Below are positions 36,039-47,765 of a DNA stretch of 64,000 bases, piece by piece. Below the pieces are notes generated by a model, which saw nothing but the letters and a program-made list of their open reading frames with translations, had not been told where the DNA came from and did not search any database. Source of the DNA: Psychrosphaera aestuarii (GTDB lineage: Bacteria > Pseudomonadota > Gammaproteobacteria > Enterobacterales > Alteromonadaceae); contig NZ_CP072844.1 in assembly GCF_017948405.1 (NCBI RefSeq), positions 2,985,779-3,049,778 of the forward strand, in the 5' to 3' direction. Positions within the stretch are counted from its first letter, which is position 1. Each line of letters opens with the position of its first letter. The translations under genes were made by a program, and so were the position numbers.

Positions 36039-37346
36039 CTATTTTGCTTTTATTGGCAATGTAACTTTTGCAGTCAAACCGCCTTCTTCTCTATTAATCA
36101 ATACTATTTGACCATTGTGCATATCAATAATTTTTTTAATGATTGCTAAACCTAAACCACTCCCTTCCACACCGCGAGCTGAGTCGCCTTGAGTGAAAGG
36201 TTCAAACAGACGTTTCATATCTTGTTCTGGAATGCCAGGACCGCGATCGGACACTTCAAAGCTGACATTTTGTTTGTCTTGCTCTAAATATGAGCTGACT
36301 ACAATTTCATCTTTTGAATACCGTAACGCATTTTCGACTAAATTAGAAATTGCACGTTTAATTGCAACAGGCCTTATCATTACCCGAGGAACCTGTTCAT
36401 CAAGCTTTAACTCAAAGTTTCTAGGCCTGTTGACACCTTCAGACTCTACCACATCAGCAATTAGACCGTTGACATCATAATGTTCCATCTCTTCCAACTT
36501 ATGATGGCGAATATATTCCATAAATTGGTCAATAATGGCATTCATGTCTTCAATATCATTAATGATACCGTCTCGCAAAAACTGCTCAGTCTCTGACATC
36601 ATTTCTGTTGCTAAACGAATGCGAGTAAGTGGCGTTCTTAAGTCGTGAGATACGCCCGCCATTAAAAAGCTTCTATCTTTTTCTAACTGCTGAATACCCG
36701 ACGACATATGGTTAAACGCTCGAGTTACCGCGACAACTTCTTCCGATCCACTTTCTTTAAGCTCTGGTGGAAACTCGCCTTTACCTACTTGTTCCGCTGC
36801 ATGTTTTAGTGATTGTAATGGTCTATTGAGATGTCTCGCAAAGGTCCAGCCACCAGCAACACTCAAAATACCAATTGCTAAAAGATAAATTAATAACGGC
36901 GATAAATCTTTTTTCTTAAATCCATCAAGCGGGACTTTCACCCAAACATGAGGAGCTTGCGGTGGTCGTATCCAAATATAAAATACGTCCCCCTGAGAAA
37001 TACGCACTTCTGCCGGCCCACCTAACTGAGCCGACATTTGAGATGAAAAATAAGGATAGTGCTCAGCTTGGTTTAATCCTTTCTCCACCGCTTGCTGCTC
37101 ATTTAAAATATTAATGTCGGTGGCTTCTAGGTATTTTTTTGATAACTCTGCACTAATATTAAACTGGCGTTCATCGGCAATAAAAAGCACTTTAATTTGT
37201 TTTGCTAACAAATTATTAATTTGCTGATAGCTTGGTTCAATAACGTATGAAGCAACACTGTAGTAAGACACGATTTGATTGACGAGCAAAACAAAGCCGA
37301 TCAAAAATACCGTTTGCCCAAATGCACTACGTGGCAATAACTTCAT
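36039..37346 (-). CDS. envZ: Osmosensor histidine kinase EnvZ
   Basis: 435 residues. Two transmembrane segments (about 9-29 and 150-170) frame a periplasmic domain; then HAMP (about 170-225), HisKA with phospho-acceptor His in [20 protein letters not shown] (first 20 residues; His about 233) and HATPase with [16 protein letters not shown] and GSGLGLAI. It phosphorylates and dephosphorylates OmpR. The gene follows ompR by 31 bp as usual. Confidence 0.95.
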   Translation of the reverse strand: MKLLPRSAFGQTVFLIGFVLLVNQIVSYYSVASYVIEPSYQQINNLLAKQIKVLFIADERQFNISAELSKKYLEATDINILNEQQAVEKGLNQAEHYPYFSSQMSAQLGGPAEVRISQGDVFYIWIRPPQAPHVWVKVPLDGFKKKDLSPLLIYLLAIGILSVAGGWTFARHLNRPLQSLKHAAEQVGKGEFPPELKESGSEEVVAVTRAFNHMSSGIQQLEKDRSFLMAGVSHDLRTPLTRIRLATEMMSETEQFLRDGIINDIEDMNAIIDQFMEYIRHHKLEEMEHYDVNGLIADVVESEGVNRPRNFELKLDEQVPRVMIRPVAIKRAISNLVENALRYSKDEIVVSSYLEQDKQNVSFEVSDRGPGIPEQDMKRLFEPFTQGDSARGVEGSGLGLAIIKKIIDMHNGQIVLINREEGGLTAKVTLPIKAK

Positions 37347-37377
37347 ACGCCAACCTTATTCACACCTTGGTGAAACA

Positions 37378-38097
37378 CTAGCCTTTCCCATCAGGAATAA
37401 ACACATAACCAACGCCCCAAACCGTTTGAATGTAACGAGGTTTTGTATGATCATCTTCAATCATTTTCCGCAAGCGACTAACTTGCACATCGATACTTCG
37501 CTCTAATGCTGAATAATCACGGCCTCGCGCCATGTTCATCAATTTATCGCGGGATAGCGGCTCTCGTGAGTGGTTAATTAACGCTTTTAAAACCGCAAAT
37601 TCACCGCTGGTCAATGGCATTATTTTGTCGCCATTTCGCATCTCTCTTGTCGCCAAGTTTAAAGTGAATTCACCAAACGTTACCTCTTCTTCCTCAGTGG
37701 AAGGCGCACCCGGTACGTCTTTTGATTTACGGCGTAAAATCGCTTTTATTCGAGCTAACAATTCTCTTGGATTAAATGGTTTTGGCAAGTAGTCGTCTGC
37801 GCCTAATTCCAAACCAATAATTCTGTCAACTTCATCGCCTTTCGCCGTGAGCATAACGATAGGAATTTCATTGTCATTTTGACGAAGTCGTCGACAAATC
37901 GATAAACCATCTTCTCCTGGCAACATTAAATCTAAAACTAACAAATGAAAGTTTTCACGTTCAAGCAAACGATCCATTTGCTCACTATTTCCTGCAGTGC
38001 GAACAATAAATCCTTGTTCCAATAAATAGCGTTCTAAAAGACTGCGTAATCGCATATCGTCATCAACAACTAATATTTTGGTAGTTTCGTGTTCCAT
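37378..38097 (-). CDS. ompR: Response regulator OmpR
   Basis: 239 residues. Receiver domain (about 5-120) with VDDDMRLRSLL, phospho-Asp in LLVLDLMLPGEDG (about 57) and KPFNPRELLARI; winged-helix DNA-binding domain (about 140-235) ending in TVWGVGYVFIPDG. Together with EnvZ it controls porin genes. Divergent from greB with a 190-bp interval, as in Escherichia coli. Confidence 0.96.
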   Translation of the reverse strand: MEHETTKILVVDDDMRLRSLLERYLLEQGFIVRTAGNSEQMDRLLERENFHLLVLDLMLPGEDGLSICRRLRQNDNEIPIVMLTAKGDEVDRIIGLELGADDYLPKPFNPRELLARIKAILRRKSKDVPGAPSTEEEEVTFGEFTLNLATREMRNGDKIMPLTSGEFAVLKALINHSREPLSRDKLMNMARGRDYSALERSIDVQVSRLRKMIEDDHTKPRYIQTVWGVGYVFIPDGKG

Positions 38098-38287
38098 ATC
38101 AATACCTGTTTAAACCTTAACTGTTTCGAATATAAAGTAAAACGGTTCGATTGCCAAAGCACCATGCAAACTTGGTTGTTACAAAGTTTGTCAATTGCCT
38201 ACAAAGTGCGCGGATATAGTATTCTGCTAGCCTTGATTTAATTATTATTGCTACAATGATGAGCATATTAAAACTAACTAGAAACCT

Positions 38288-38770
38288 ATGAATACAAACT
38301 TAGTTACTCGCGAAGGATATTTAGCGTTGCAAGCGGAGCTCGACGAGTTGTGGCGGGTAACCCGGCCAGAAATTACTAGAAAAGTAACTTGGGCGGCGAG
38401 TTTAGGCGATCGCTCTGAAAACGCGGACTACAAAGAAAACAAGCGATTATTGCGACAAATAGATCGCCGTGTTCGGTTTTTAAGAAAACGCCTAGAAGAT
38501 TTACAAATTGTTGATTATTCACCGCAACAAGAAGGTAAAGTATTTTTTGGTGCGTTAGTTGAAATTGAAAATGAACAACAAGAAACTCTGACCTTTAGAA
38601 TAGTAGGTCCAGATGAAATATACGGTCGAAGAGACTACATTTCAATCGACTCACCCATGGCGCGTGCCATCTTGAAAAAGTCGGTAGATGATGAGTTTGA
38701 AGTCGACACGCCAAGTGGCAAAAAGATGTGGTTTGTTAACCATATTTCTTATCCTGCCAAACCCAATTAA
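38288..38770 (+). CDS. greB: Transcription elongation factor GreB
   Basis: 160 residues. N-terminal antiparallel coiled coil (about 1-75) carries the acidic tip in [14 protein letters not shown], which reaches the RNA polymerase active site to stimulate cleavage of backtracked RNA. The C-terminal FKBP-like domain contains the [20 protein letters not shown] stretch (first 20 residues). The Arg-rich [15 protein letters not shown] distinguishes GreB from GreA. tex follows 26 bp later. Confidence 0.95.
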   Translation: MNTNLVTREGYLALQAELDELWRVTRPEITRKVTWAASLGDRSENADYKENKRLLRQIDRRVRFLRKRLEDLQIVDYSPQQEGKVFFGALVEIENEQQETLTFRIVGPDEIYGRRDYISIDSPMARAILKKSVDDEFEVDTPSGKKMWFVNHISYPAKPN

Positions 38771-38796
38771 TTATTAGTCGTTGGAACCCAATTTTT

Positions 38797-41133
38797 ATGT
38801 CTGTTGTTAACACGCAAATTATCAATCAAATTTCTGAAGAATTAGCGGTTCGAGCCGAACAAGTTGCTGCCGCTGTCGCCCTTTTAGACGAAGGTTCAAC
38901 CGTGCCATTCATCGCTCGTTACCGTAAAGAAAAAACGGGCGGACTCGACGATTCGCAACTGCGAACTTTAGATACGCGCTTAGGTTATTTAAGAGAATTA
39001 GAGGACCGACGTGCCGTTATAATTAAGAGCATTACCGAGCAAGATAAGTTAACCCCGGAATTAAAAGCGAGTTTACTCGCCGCTGATAACAAAACACGTC
39101 TTGAAGATTTATATCTGCCCTACAAACCTAAACGTCGAACCAAAGGCGAAATTGCCAAAGAGCAAGGTTTAGAGCCTCTTGCAGACGCACTTTACAATGA
39201 TCCTATGTTAGACCCTGATACTGAAGCAAATAAGTACGTTGGTGATTTAGTCGCAGATACAAAGGCGGCATTAGATGGCGCAAAGTTTATTTTAATGGAA
39301 CGTATTGCGGAAAATGCTGACCTATTAAACAAAGTTCGTCGCTACGTTCGTCAAAATGGCTTTTTAGAAAGTAAGGTCATTGCTGGAAAAGAAAAGGAAG
39401 GCGCGAAGTTTCAGGATTATTTCGAGCACTCGGAACTTGCAACTAAAATACCGTCACACCGCTTATTAGCTATGTTACGTGGTCGCAACGAGGGCATCTT
39501 ACAATTATCACTAAACGCCGATCCAGGCCAAGAAGATGTGGTTCGCGAGTCACAATGTGAAAACATTATCGCAGAACATTTTGATTTGCGGTTTAATCAA
39601 AAAGCAGCAGATAAGTGGTTAAAAACAGTTGTGCAATGGGCTTGGAAAATAAAAATATCTTTATCCATTGAAAATGAGTTGATGACTGAATTAAGAGAGA
39701 ATGCGGAACAAGAAGCAATTCGTGTTTTTGCCAAAAACTTAAGTGACTTATTAATGGCGGCACCAGCAGGAGCCAAAACAACTATTGGTATTGATCCTGG
39801 TTTCAGAACCGGATGTAAAATCGCCGTTGTGGATAAAACGGGGAAACTACTCGATACAGCAACCATTTATCCACATGAGCCACAAAACCATTGGGATAAA
39901 TCAATTCGAACTATTGAGCATTTAGCACGAACTCATAAAGCTGAACTTATTGCCGTAGGTAACGGAACGGCATCTCGTGAAACTGACAAGTTAGCCGCTG
40001 AGGTAATCAAAAAAGCATCGGAACTCAAGCTTACCAAAATCATGGTTAGCGAAGCTGGCGCCTCTGTTTATTCTGCAAGTGAATTTGCGTCTAATGAATT
40101 CCCTGACTTAGATGTTTCAATTAGAGGGGCCGTGTCGATTGCTCGACGTTTGCAAGACCCACTAGCTGAGTTGGTAAAAATTGAACCTAAATCTATTGGT
40201 GTTGGCCAGTATCAACATGACGTTAGTCAAAGCTTACTATCTAAAAGCTTAGAAGCCGTTGTAGAAGACTGTGTAAATGCGGTCGGTGTTGATTTAAATA
40301 CAGCGTCTGTGCCTTTGTTAACACGTGTCTCTGGCTTAAATAAAACATTAGCAAATAACATTGTAAAATTCCGCGATGAAAACGGTCGCTTTAACAACCG
40401 TAAAGAATTAAAAAAAGTAGAGCGTCTTGGACCAAAAGCATTTGAACAATGTGCTGGTTTCTTAAAAATTGCCAATGGTGACAATCCACTTGATGCATCG
40501 TCTGTCCACCCTGAGGCTTACCCTGTCGTTAAAAACATCATAGAAACCCATAACCGTGCTGTTAATGATATCATCAACAACCATGAGTTCTTGTCGACCT
40601 TAAATGTGAATGACTTTATTAGCGATGACTTCGGGTTACCTACGATAAAAGACATTGTTAAAGAACTTGAAAAGCCTGGTAGAGATCCTCGTCCTGAATT
40701 TAAAACTGCGACCTTCAAGGAAGGCGTAGAAAAGATAAGTGACTTAACACCTAGCATGATTTTAGAAGGTGTCATCACTAACGTAACCAACTTCGGTGCT
40801 TTTGTTGATATCGGTGTTCATCAAGATGGTTTAGTACATATATCATCTTTAACCGATAAGTTTGTGTCGGATCCGTCAGAAGTTGTCAAAGCCGGCGATA
40901 TAGTTAAAGTTAAGGTGCTAGAAGTGGATGCAAACCGTAAACGTATTAGCTTAACAATGCGTTTAGAGGAGCAGCCTAAAGCCGCTTCTGAACACAAAAA
41001 AGCAAACACTGATAATCGTAGTCAGACTAAAAGAACGGCATCGCCAAAAACAAATAAACAAAGTAATGGTGGCTTTGGCGGTATGGTGAACAGTGCCTTT
41101 GCAGATGCGTTTGCAAACGCGAAGAAAAAGTAA
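38797..41133 (+). CDS. tex: RNA-binding transcription accessory protein Tex
   Basis: 778 residues. N-terminal helical domain (about 1-320), YqgF/RuvX-like RNase H fold (about 325-450, [16 protein letters not shown]), tandem helix-hairpin-helix (about 490-560) and C-terminal S1 domain (about 650-720, [20 protein letters not shown]). The final 50 residues are basic and low-complexity. Tex binds nucleic acid and affects transcription; it is coded after greB as in many relatives. Confidence 0.96.
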   Translation: MSVVNTQIINQISEELAVRAEQVAAAVALLDEGSTVPFIARYRKEKTGGLDDSQLRTLDTRLGYLRELEDRRAVIIKSITEQDKLTPELKASLLAADNKTRLEDLYLPYKPKRRTKGEIAKEQGLEPLADALYNDPMLDPDTEANKYVGDLVADTKAALDGAKFILMERIAENADLLNKVRRYVRQNGFLESKVIAGKEKEGAKFQDYFEHSELATKIPSHRLLAMLRGRNEGILQLSLNADPGQEDVVRESQCENIIAEHFDLRFNQKAADKWLKTVVQWAWKIKISLSIENELMTELRENAEQEAIRVFAKNLSDLLMAAPAGAKTTIGIDPGFRTGCKIAVVDKTGKLLDTATIYPHEPQNHWDKSIRTIEHLARTHKAELIAVGNGTASRETDKLAAEVIKKASELKLTKIMVSEAGASVYSASEFASNEFPDLDVSIRGAVSIARRLQDPLAELVKIEPKSIGVGQYQHDVSQSLLSKSLEAVVEDCVNAVGVDLNTASVPLLTRVSGLNKTLANNIVKFRDENGRFNNRKELKKVERLGPKAFEQCAGFLKIANGDNPLDASSVHPEAYPVVKNIIETHNRAVNDIINNHEFLSTLNVNDFISDDFGLPTIKDIVKELEKPGRDPRPEFKTATFKEGVEKISDLTPSMILEGVITNVTNFGAFVDIGVHQDGLVHISSLTDKFVSDPSEVVKAGDIVKVKVLEVDANRKRISLTMRLEEQPKAASEHKKANTDNRSQTKRTASPKTNKQSNGGFGGMVNSAFADAFANAKKK

Positions 41134-41239
41134 TTCACAATTACACAATATTTGTACAAAATATTATGCTTAATTAATTGCCAGCGCTCAGTGAGATAGC
41201 TAATGCGCTCTGATAATAAAATATAAAAGTGGAGTCAGT

Positions 41240-42190
41240 ATGTTTTCAATTGGATTTTCATTGGCGCGAACAATTACCGTCAATAAGCCTGTTAACGAAG
41301 TCATGGCAAAGGTTGGCGATTTTAATCATTGGGGAGCATGGTCACCTTGGATAATTCAAGAGCCAACATGTCCAGTTTCTGTTATTGGAGAGGCATCAGA
41401 AATCGGTCATAAACAAGAGTGGAATGGCGAACGAATTGGTTCAGGGCAAATGACTCTCATTGAAAAAGTAGAGAGCAAATCATTAAATTACGATCTTGAG
41501 TTTTTTAAGCCATGGAAAAGTAAATCTACAACAAAATTTGAGTTTGTTGCTAAGCAAGATGAAAGCGGTGATGAAATAACTGAAGTAACTTGGTCCATGA
41601 CAGGTAGCTTGCCATTCTTTCTGTTTTTTATGAAAAAAATGATGATCGCCCTAGTAAGCTCAGATTACGATCGCGGCCTTAAAATGCTAAAAGACTTTAT
41701 TGAAACTGGCGAAGTTCTTTCACACGTTGAAGTTCAAGGTATTAAAAAACAAAAAGGCTTCCACTACGTTGGTTTTAGACATAAGTGTAAAATTACCGAG
41801 GTAAAAGAAGTAATGGGCCCTTGTTTTCAACAGCTGATTGATGAAAAAGTGCCGTTACCCGATATGATGATCACCATAAGCCATAAGTTTGATTTTGTAA
41901 CTGGCGAATGTGAACTAACGGGCGCTTTTGCATATTTTGATAAGCCTAAGTTCGATGTTCCAACCAACATGGTATTTGGCGAGTTACCAGAGCATGAAGC
42001 TCTTCAAGTAGATCATACTGGCAGTTACAATTATCTATCAAACGGCTGGGCAACAGCAAAAGGCTATCAACAATTTGCTAAACTTAAAGCTGCAAAAGGC
42101 ATAGCAGACTACGAAATATACAGAAACTCTCCGGCTAGCAAGCCAGAACGAGAGTTACTCACTAGTATTCTACTTCCAATTCAAAACTAA
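41240..42190 (+). CDS. SRPBCC domain fused to GyrI-like effector-binding domain
   Basis: 316 residues. The N-terminal half (about 1-155) fits a polyketide cyclase/START-like SRPBCC fold (RTITVNKPVNEVMAKVGDF, FNHWGAWSPW). The second half (about 160-316) resembles the GyrI/AraC effector-binding fold, with HVEVQGIKKQKGFHYVGFR and a paired-strand end (ALQVDHTGSYNYLSNGWATA). No DNA-binding domain is present, so it likely binds a small hydrophobic ligand. Function unknown. Confidence 0.8.
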   Translation: MFSIGFSLARTITVNKPVNEVMAKVGDFNHWGAWSPWIIQEPTCPVSVIGEASEIGHKQEWNGERIGSGQMTLIEKVESKSLNYDLEFFKPWKSKSTTKFEFVAKQDESGDEITEVTWSMTGSLPFFLFFMKKMMIALVSSDYDRGLKMLKDFIETGEVLSHVEVQGIKKQKGFHYVGFRHKCKITEVKEVMGPCFQQLIDEKVPLPDMMITISHKFDFVTGECELTGAFAYFDKPKFDVPTNMVFGELPEHEALQVDHTGSYNYLSNGWATAKGYQQFAKLKAAKGIADYEIYRNSPASKPERELLTSILLPIQN

Positions 42191-42205
42191 TCTGATGCTA
42201 TGAAC

Positions 42206-42233
42206 AAACCCCAATCTTACGGTTGGGGTTTTC
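42206..42233. terminator. Intrinsic terminator downstream of SRPBCC gene
   Basis: AACCCCAA pairs with TTGGGGTT across an 8-base loop, with TTTCTTT following on plus and an A-rich flank on the other side; it lies between two converging genes. Confidence 0.8.
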
Positions 42234-42237
42234 TTTA

Positions 42238-43899
42238 TCATACCGCGACTACGCTCGGCTCATCTCCGTCAACGACCTGCTCTAACTCACTAATAATTTC
42301 GTTAAAATGAATCATTTGCGTTTCGTCTAGATCGCCCACATGTAAGGCTCGAATCGTATTGGACGCCAAGGCTTTTTGGTCTGTATCTAAGCCGTCACTT
42401 CGGTGGATTGCTAATAACACTTTTAATAAACTTAATGCGACTTTCACATTTTTAGGCGTAAGTTGTAGTGCTTGCTCGAGTGATCGTAACGCTGGCGCCA
42501 TTTTTTTCTTTTTAAAGAATTCAACCGCCATGCTATTGAGCTGTTTAGGTGTAAAATGAATCTCCGCTTTTTCTTTCGCTTCTTGTTCAACAAACTTACT
42601 GGTTACAGCGCCCGCTAAAGAATCACAGGCTATTTGTTTTTTCACCGCCTCCAATAATACCAACGCTTCTTCTCGCATACCAAGCTCATGAAATACTTTA
42701 ACTTTATCTAGATTGTCTTCTAATGAATTATTTGGTCGTGTAGATACTTGCATTTCGACTAATCGTTCTGCTTTTGCTTTTTCTTCACGCGCTGTTAATA
42801 CTCTAGCTCGCACAACAATGAGCTGCTCTTTAAAATGACCAATATCGTCATATTCAGCTTCAAGTTCGGCGATATATTTATCGACCTTATTTAATAATTC
42901 AAAGGTCTCAGATGCATCGACCGATAGCGCTAAATCAATGCCAGAACGAACCACGTTTAACAACAACTCTGGGGAGTCATGAATAGACTTTTTTGCGAAC
43001 TTCGCCATGTTCACGGTTGCTTTGTACTGTTCTCGTTGATCATGGTTTAGTCTAGCCAAATCCCACACTTTTTTGTTTCGCGCTATGTTTCTAGGTGCCA
43101 AAGCCGCTGCTTTTTTTATGGTTTCATAAGCTTCAACAAAATCTTGGTTTTCAACATAATACTGAGCCAATAAGTCATAAGTAGCAAAACGTGTTTCCAC
43201 CTTTGTAGTTAGGCTTTTTAATAACTGCTCGATTTCTTCGATTTTATTCTGTTTTAATAATGCGTTAACAAAACCAAGATACATCCATGAGTTTTTACCG
43301 TTCTTTAGCAAGTCTCTGTAATAATTTTCAGCGTCTTGATATTCCATTAAGGACAGAAGGCATTCACCTTTTATTCTTAGTAATTGCGGATGATATTTCT
43401 TTAATTCAGGGTTTAAAATATGACGCTCTATATAGTAAATCGCCTTGCCAAAATCTTTATTATCTATACATTCAAAAACATTGAATAATCGGCGTTTTAC
43501 CTCAACGGCGTAAGCTAATCTTTTAATTACTTGTCCGGTATTTAATGGTTTAACCCAGAAGTCATCAGGCTGGAGTTCAGCAATACTATTTACTAGAGTT
43601 TCATCTGTCTCAGAGCTCAAGAAAATAAGAATGGTACTTTTTGAAACATACCCTTTGAACTTCATTTCTTCTAAAATATGAAACCCGTCTTTATCGCTTT
43701 TTACATTAAATGCACAGATCACTACGTCAAATTGGGTTTCGGCACACAAGCGAAGGCCATAGTATGCGTTTTCGGCACACTTAATATTCCGAATTTCTAA
43801 ATCATAAAGCGCTCGTTTAAGTAAATCATGAACAAGTAAATTGTCATCGATAATTAATACATTTAGCTGCTCAATTGGTTTTAAACCTTCAAATTCCAT
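42238..43899 (-). CDS. Pseudo-receiver domain plus TPR repeats
   Basis: 553 residues. An N-terminal response-regulator receiver fold (about 12-135) keeps the acidic pair Asp18-Asp19 and the Lys of WVKPLN, but where the phospho-acceptor Asp is expected (VVICAFNV) there is Ala63, so normal phosphorylation looks impossible. The remainder (about 150-520) is tetratricopeptide repeats, e.g. QYYVENQDFVEAYETIKKAA and MAPALRSLEQALQLTPKNVK. No output domain is seen, so it probably works by protein-protein contact. It is a single gene, transcribed toward the terminator at 42206-42233. Confidence 0.85.
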   Translation of the reverse strand: MEFEGLKPIEQLNVLIIDDNLLVHDLLKRALYDLEIRNIKCAENAYYGLRLCAETQFDVVICAFNVKSDKDGFHILEEMKFKGYVSKSTILIFLSSETDETLVNSIAELQPDDFWVKPLNTGQVIKRLAYAVEVKRRLFNVFECIDNKDFGKAIYYIERHILNPELKKYHPQLLRIKGECLLSLMEYQDAENYYRDLLKNGKNSWMYLGFVNALLKQNKIEEIEQLLKSLTTKVETRFATYDLLAQYYVENQDFVEAYETIKKAAALAPRNIARNKKVWDLARLNHDQREQYKATVNMAKFAKKSIHDSPELLLNVVRSGIDLALSVDASETFELLNKVDKYIAELEAEYDDIGHFKEQLIVVRARVLTAREEKAKAERLVEMQVSTRPNNSLEDNLDKVKVFHELGMREEALVLLEAVKKQIACDSLAGAVTSKFVEQEAKEKAEIHFTPKQLNSMAVEFFKKKKMAPALRSLEQALQLTPKNVKVALSLLKVLLAIHRSDGLDTDQKALASNTIRALHVGDLDETQMIHFNEIISELEQVVDGDEPSVVAV

Positions 43900-44009
43900 T
43901 TAACCTTTATTCTCCTGTGTAAACTTTTATTAAAAATATTTGTAGGCGGGCATGGCGCATTGTGCCAGTAATTATAGTTCGTTATGCCATTCGTTCATTT
44001 ATAATATTA

Positions 44010-44930
44010 TTACTTTTTTTTCGCTCTGGGGTGCGCACTGTCGTAAACAGAGGCTAAGTGCTGGTAGTCGAGGTGTGTATATATTTGAGTAGTCGATAAA
44101 TTTTGATGACCAAGCAACTCTTGAACGGCTCTTAAATCACCACTGGACTCTAACATATGACTAGCGAACGAATGTCTCAATTTATGAGGATGAACAACAT
44201 CGTGAACACCTTGATGTTGAGCCCAATGCTTGAGTCTCTGATCTATTTGTCTTATTGAAATTGGATTACCCAGCTTACTGATAAATAAAGCATCAATTTG
44301 GTGTTTATTAAACTCGCTACGATATTTCAACCAATCTTTTAATGCTTGTATCGACATTCTTCCTACAGGTAATACTCGCTCTTTATTGCCTTTACCCAGA
44401 ACTCGCACTTGTTTATCGTCTAAATCTATACTGGATAGTGTTAATGTAGCCAACTCTGAAAGTCGCAATCCACTGCTGTAAAACAGCTCTAATATGGCTT
44501 TATCTCGATATTCAATAGTCGTTTCTGGTACAAATGACAGCAACAAATTCATTTCGTCAACCGCTAGATTTTTGGGTAACGCTCGGCCTGATTTTGGCGC
44601 TGTAAGCAACTCGCTAGGATCTGTTTGTGTTATTTGTTTTTGTAGTAAAAACTTAAATAAACCTTTAGCACTGGAAATTTTTGCTTGTATTGAGGCTGGC
44701 TTAAGTTGCGCCTTACGGAATTCTAACACCCACAACTTTAAAGTTTCTGAAGATACGGCACGCCATAACAAAACTTCTTGTGAGTATAAAAACTGGGCTA
44801 GATTAGACAAGGTGCGCTGATAAGAAGAAAGCGTGTGACGAGAGTATCCACGCTCATTTTTTAAGTAATCAAGGTACCGTTGCAATGGTGTACCAAGTGA
44901 CTCAGGAAAATGCTCCAGCTTTGTTGCCAT
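44010..44930 (-). CDS. xerC: Tyrosine recombinase XerC
   Basis: 306 residues. SAM-like N-terminal domain (about 10-95) and catalytic domain with the R-(K)-H-x2-R-H-Y set: Arg in YSSGLRLSELATL, HKLRHSFASHML, and LGHQNLSTTQIYTHL with the nucleophilic Tyr. With XerD it resolves chromosome dimers at dif. Position after DUF484 in the dapF operon identifies it as XerC rather than a mobile-element integrase. Confidence 0.95.
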   Translation of the reverse strand: MATKLEHFPESLGTPLQRYLDYLKNERGYSRHTLSSYQRTLSNLAQFLYSQEVLLWRAVSSETLKLWVLEFRKAQLKPASIQAKISSAKGLFKFLLQKQITQTDPSELLTAPKSGRALPKNLAVDEMNLLLSFVPETTIEYRDKAILELFYSSGLRLSELATLTLSSIDLDDKQVRVLGKGNKERVLPVGRMSIQALKDWLKYRSEFNKHQIDALFISKLGNPISIRQIDQRLKHWAQHQGVHDVVHPHKLRHSFASHMLESSGDLRAVQELLGHQNLSTTQIYTHLDYQHLASVYDSAHPRAKKK

Positions 44931-44934
44931 TTCA

Positions 44935-45591
44935 TTAACGAACTAAATGAACAAAATGACGACTTAATAGCCTAGCAAGTTCTCGAATAAAAAACGTATC
45001 CATTTGTGGCTGGAAATGATCTGCTTCTTTGGCGCCAAATACCGCAATACCAAAAATTTCTTCAGCTTCTTCAGACTCATGCACGACTTCGATTAGCGCC
45101 ACCGACTTCGCGACGTCATCAAAAACAATATCCATCAATTCGGTAGATACTCGACCTAAAAAGGTACCTTTGTCGCCTAATTTAGCTTGTAAGTGAAGAT
45201 AAGCTTCGTCTTGAGGTTGCAACAGTCTAAATTGAACTAGGTATAAATGCTCTTGGCAGATACGATTAACAATATCTTCAAGTTGTTGAATGCTTTGACA
45301 GCCCACCAGCGAAATATAAATTTCACTGATTGCTTTAAAAATAACTTCGTTCACCCGAGCGTTACCAATTAACGTGGTTAGCTCTTCTTCCATTTGTGTG
45401 ATTTTAGCGCGCTGCATTTCTTGGCGTTTTTCCAATAAGGAAACGGCACCGCGAGAGACATGTGTGATCTGCAGTTGTGTTACCAAGTCTGGATACTTAG
45501 CAAAAAAGTCTAGATTTTGCTCTAGGTATTCCTTTACTAAATCCGCATCTAAAACCAAATCATCTAAATTTGGGGTGACCAGTTTACTCAT
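44935..45591 (-). CDS. DUF484 family protein
   Basis: 218 residues. N-terminal [19 protein letters not shown] motif (about 19-37) and a GAF-like domain in the C-terminal two-thirds ([25 protein letters not shown]). The family is conserved between dapF and xerC in gammaproteobacteria but has no agreed function. Start overlaps the dapF stop by 4 bp and xerC begins 4 bp after its stop, so translation is coupled on both sides. Confidence 0.92.
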   Translation of the reverse strand: MSKLVTPNLDDLVLDADLVKEYLEQNLDFFAKYPDLVTQLQITHVSRGAVSLLEKRQEMQRAKITQMEEELTTLIGNARVNEVIFKAISEIYISLVGCQSIQQLEDIVNRICQEHLYLVQFRLLQPQDEAYLHLQAKLGDKGTFLGRVSTELMDIVFDDVAKSVALIEVVHESEEAEEIFGIAVFGAKEADHFQPQMDTFFIRELARLLSRHFVHLVR

Positions 45592-46418
45592 AAGTGTATT
45601 TGTCCATCAAACACATATTGCGCAGGTCCAGTCATCTTAACCGGAGACGATTCATCATGCCAACGAATATGTAAGCTACCACCTGGTAAATCTACTTGAA
45701 CTTTGCTGCCAAGTAAATCTTGAATTCGACCTACGACTACTGCGGCGCAAGCACCACTTCCACAAGCCAATGTTTCACCAACGCCTCTTTCATATACTCT
45801 AAGCTTGATATGCTCACTATTTATAATCTGCATAAAGCCAATGTTTGCTTGTTCAGGAAAGCGTTCGTGTTGTTCTAATTCTGCACCAAGTCCAAGCACG
45901 TCAGTTTGATCTAAATCATCTACGACCATCACGCAGTGCGGATTGCCCATAGATACTACGCCTGACATCACGGTTTTTTGGCTAGTCTTTAATAAATAGG
46001 TCTTTTCTTGTTGATTTGCAACAAATGGAATTTGTTTTGGCTCAAATATAGGCCGTCCCATATTCACAGTCACCTTGTCTTCACCTTCAAGGTACAAAAC
46101 CATGTTGCCAGATTTAGTGCTGACTTTGATGGCTGATTTATTTGTTAATCCTTTTAACTGAACAAATCGAGCAAAACATCGAGCACCATTCCCACACTGT
46201 GCAACTTCACTGCCATCGGAATTAAATATACGATAATGAAAATCAAGATCGGGATCGTAAGGAGGCTCCACCATTAACAACTGGTCAAAACCAATACCAA
46301 AATTCCTATCTGCCAGTTTCTTTATTTGATCTTTGGACAAAAATACATTTTGCGTCACGGCGTCTACCACCATGAAGTCATTCCCTAAACCATGCATCTT
46401 TGTAAAATTTAACAACAT
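45588..46418 (-). CDS. dapF: Diaminopimelate epimerase
   Basis: 276 residues from the ATG at 46418, which follows GGAAGA; a TTG at 46430 is less likely. It interconverts LL- and meso-diaminopimelate for lysine and peptidoglycan. The two catalytic cysteines are in [13 protein letters not shown] (about 73) and [13 protein letters not shown] (about 217). [18 protein letters not shown] is the standard N-terminus. Directly follows lysA. Confidence 0.96.
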   Translation of the reverse strand: MLLNFTKMHGLGNDFMVVDAVTQNVFLSKDQIKKLADRNFGIGFDQLLMVEPPYDPDLDFHYRIFNSDGSEVAQCGNGARCFARFVQLKGLTNKSAIKVSTKSGNMVLYLEGEDKVTVNMGRPIFEPKQIPFVANQQEKTYLLKTSQKTVMSGVVSMGNPHCVMVVDDLDQTDVLGLGAELEQHERFPEQANIGFMQIINSEHIKLRVYERGVGETLACGSGACAAVVVGRIQDLLGSKVQVDLPGGSLHIRWHDESSPVKMTGPAQYVFDGQIHL

Positions 46419-46431
46419 TCTATCTTCCAAT

Positions 46432-47682
46432 TTAATCGGCGATTACCGATTCACCATGCCACAATGACTCTATTGTTTCACGCTTTCTTATTAAGTGAGC
46501 TTGGTCGTTATCGACCATAACTTCAGCAGCACGAGGACGTGAGTTGTAGTTGCTGCTCATTGTAAAACCATAGGCACCCGCTGAGCGTACTGCCAAAATA
46601 TCACCCGCTACTACAGCGAGCTCTCTTTCTTTACCAATAAAGTCGCCAGTCTCACATACAGGACCAACAACATCATAAACTTTTGTAGCTAAGTCTTGCT
46701 GATGAATAGGCTCAATTTTTTGCCATGCAGAATAAAGCGCAGGCCTAATCAAATCATTCATCGCTGCATCTACTATACAAAAGTTTTTATCTGCATTCTG
46801 CTTTAAATACTCTACTTTTGTTAATAATATGCCGGCATTTGCCATTATCGCGCGACCGGGTTCAAAGATAATAGTTAAGTTTGGATATTGTTTTAACTTT
46901 GACATCAAGGCTGTTGCGTATTCGCGTGGGTGCGGTGGAACTTCACCATTATATGGCACACCTAAACCGCCGCCCAAATCCAAGTGACTTAATAAGATCC
47001 CTTTAGCCTTGAGTGCTTCTATTAATTTTATTAGCGCATCAAGTGCATCTAAAAAAGGCGCTATTTCTGTTAACTGCGAGCCGATATGACAATCCACACC
47101 CTGTACGTTTAGTGACGGTTGTTGATTCGCCCACTCAAATAATGGCATAGCCTGTTCTAACTCTATCCCAAACTTATTTTCTTTTAAGCCAGTAGAAATA
47201 TAAGGATGTGTTCCGGCATCAACATTTGGGTTTACACGAATAGAGATCGGCGCAACTTTATTTTGTTCTTTAGCGACTGCCGCAATGCGTTTTAGCTCTG
47301 CTTCCGATTCTACGTTAAAACATTTTATTCCGACTTCTAATGCAAACTTTATTTCTTCAACGGTTTTACCAACACCTGAAAATACCACTTTACTGGCATC
47401 ACCACCGGCTTTTAGCACTCGAGCAAGCTCGCCACCGGAAACAATATCAAAACCTGAGCCCATTTTTGCCAAAACGTTAAGAACAGCAATATTGGAATTG
47501 GCTTTTACCGCATAACAAATTAAATGGGGATACCCTTTCATGGCGTCTTCAAACGCAAGATAATGACGCTCTATGGTTGATTTTGAATATACAAAACAAG
47601 GCGTACCAAATTGTTGCGCTATGTGCTGGCAATCAACTTGCTCGGCAAGCAGACGACGGTCGGTAAAATTAAAAAAATCCAC
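46432..47682 (-). CDS. lysA: Diaminopimelate decarboxylase
   Basis: 416 residues. PLP enzyme making L-lysine from meso-diaminopimelate. The PLP Lys is in [10 protein letters not shown] (about 60), the glycine loop in [10 protein letters not shown], the HIGSQ strand is present and the active-site Cys lies in [10 protein letters not shown] (about 345). Between lptM and dapF, the classical gammaproteobacterial order; gap to dapF is about a dozen bases. Confidence 0.96.
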   Translation of the reverse strand: MDFFNFTDRRLLAEQVDCQHIAQQFGTPCFVYSKSTIERHYLAFEDAMKGYPHLICYAVKANSNIAVLNVLAKMGSGFDIVSGGELARVLKAGGDASKVVFSGVGKTVEEIKFALEVGIKCFNVESEAELKRIAAVAKEQNKVAPISIRVNPNVDAGTHPYISTGLKENKFGIELEQAMPLFEWANQQPSLNVQGVDCHIGSQLTEIAPFLDALDALIKLIEALKAKGILLSHLDLGGGLGVPYNGEVPPHPREYATALMSKLKQYPNLTIIFEPGRAIMANAGILLTKVEYLKQNADKNFCIVDAAMNDLIRPALYSAWQKIEPIHQQDLATKVYDVVGPVCETGDFIGKERELAVVAGDILAVRSAGAYGFTMSSNYNSRPRAAEVMVDNDQAHLIRKRETIESLWHGESVIAD

Positions 47683-47765
47683 GTTTCAAGTGCTCTATTT
47701 TGTTGGCTAAATTTAAATACTTTTAATCGATAATCACTTCGTTTTAGTATACTAACTACGCGCGA

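Noticed and set aside
41140..41180. Terminator after tex
   Set aside because: The AATATT/AATATT pairing around TGTACA is purely AT and weak, with no convincing T-run.
43900..44009. Small RNA or small gene between xerC and the TPR gene
   Set aside because: No open frame with a ribosome-binding site and no stable hairpin was seen.
44010..44930. Integrase of a genomic island
   Set aside because: It is XerC in its standard lysA-dapF-DUF484-xerC operon, with no attachment-site repeats or cargo nearby.
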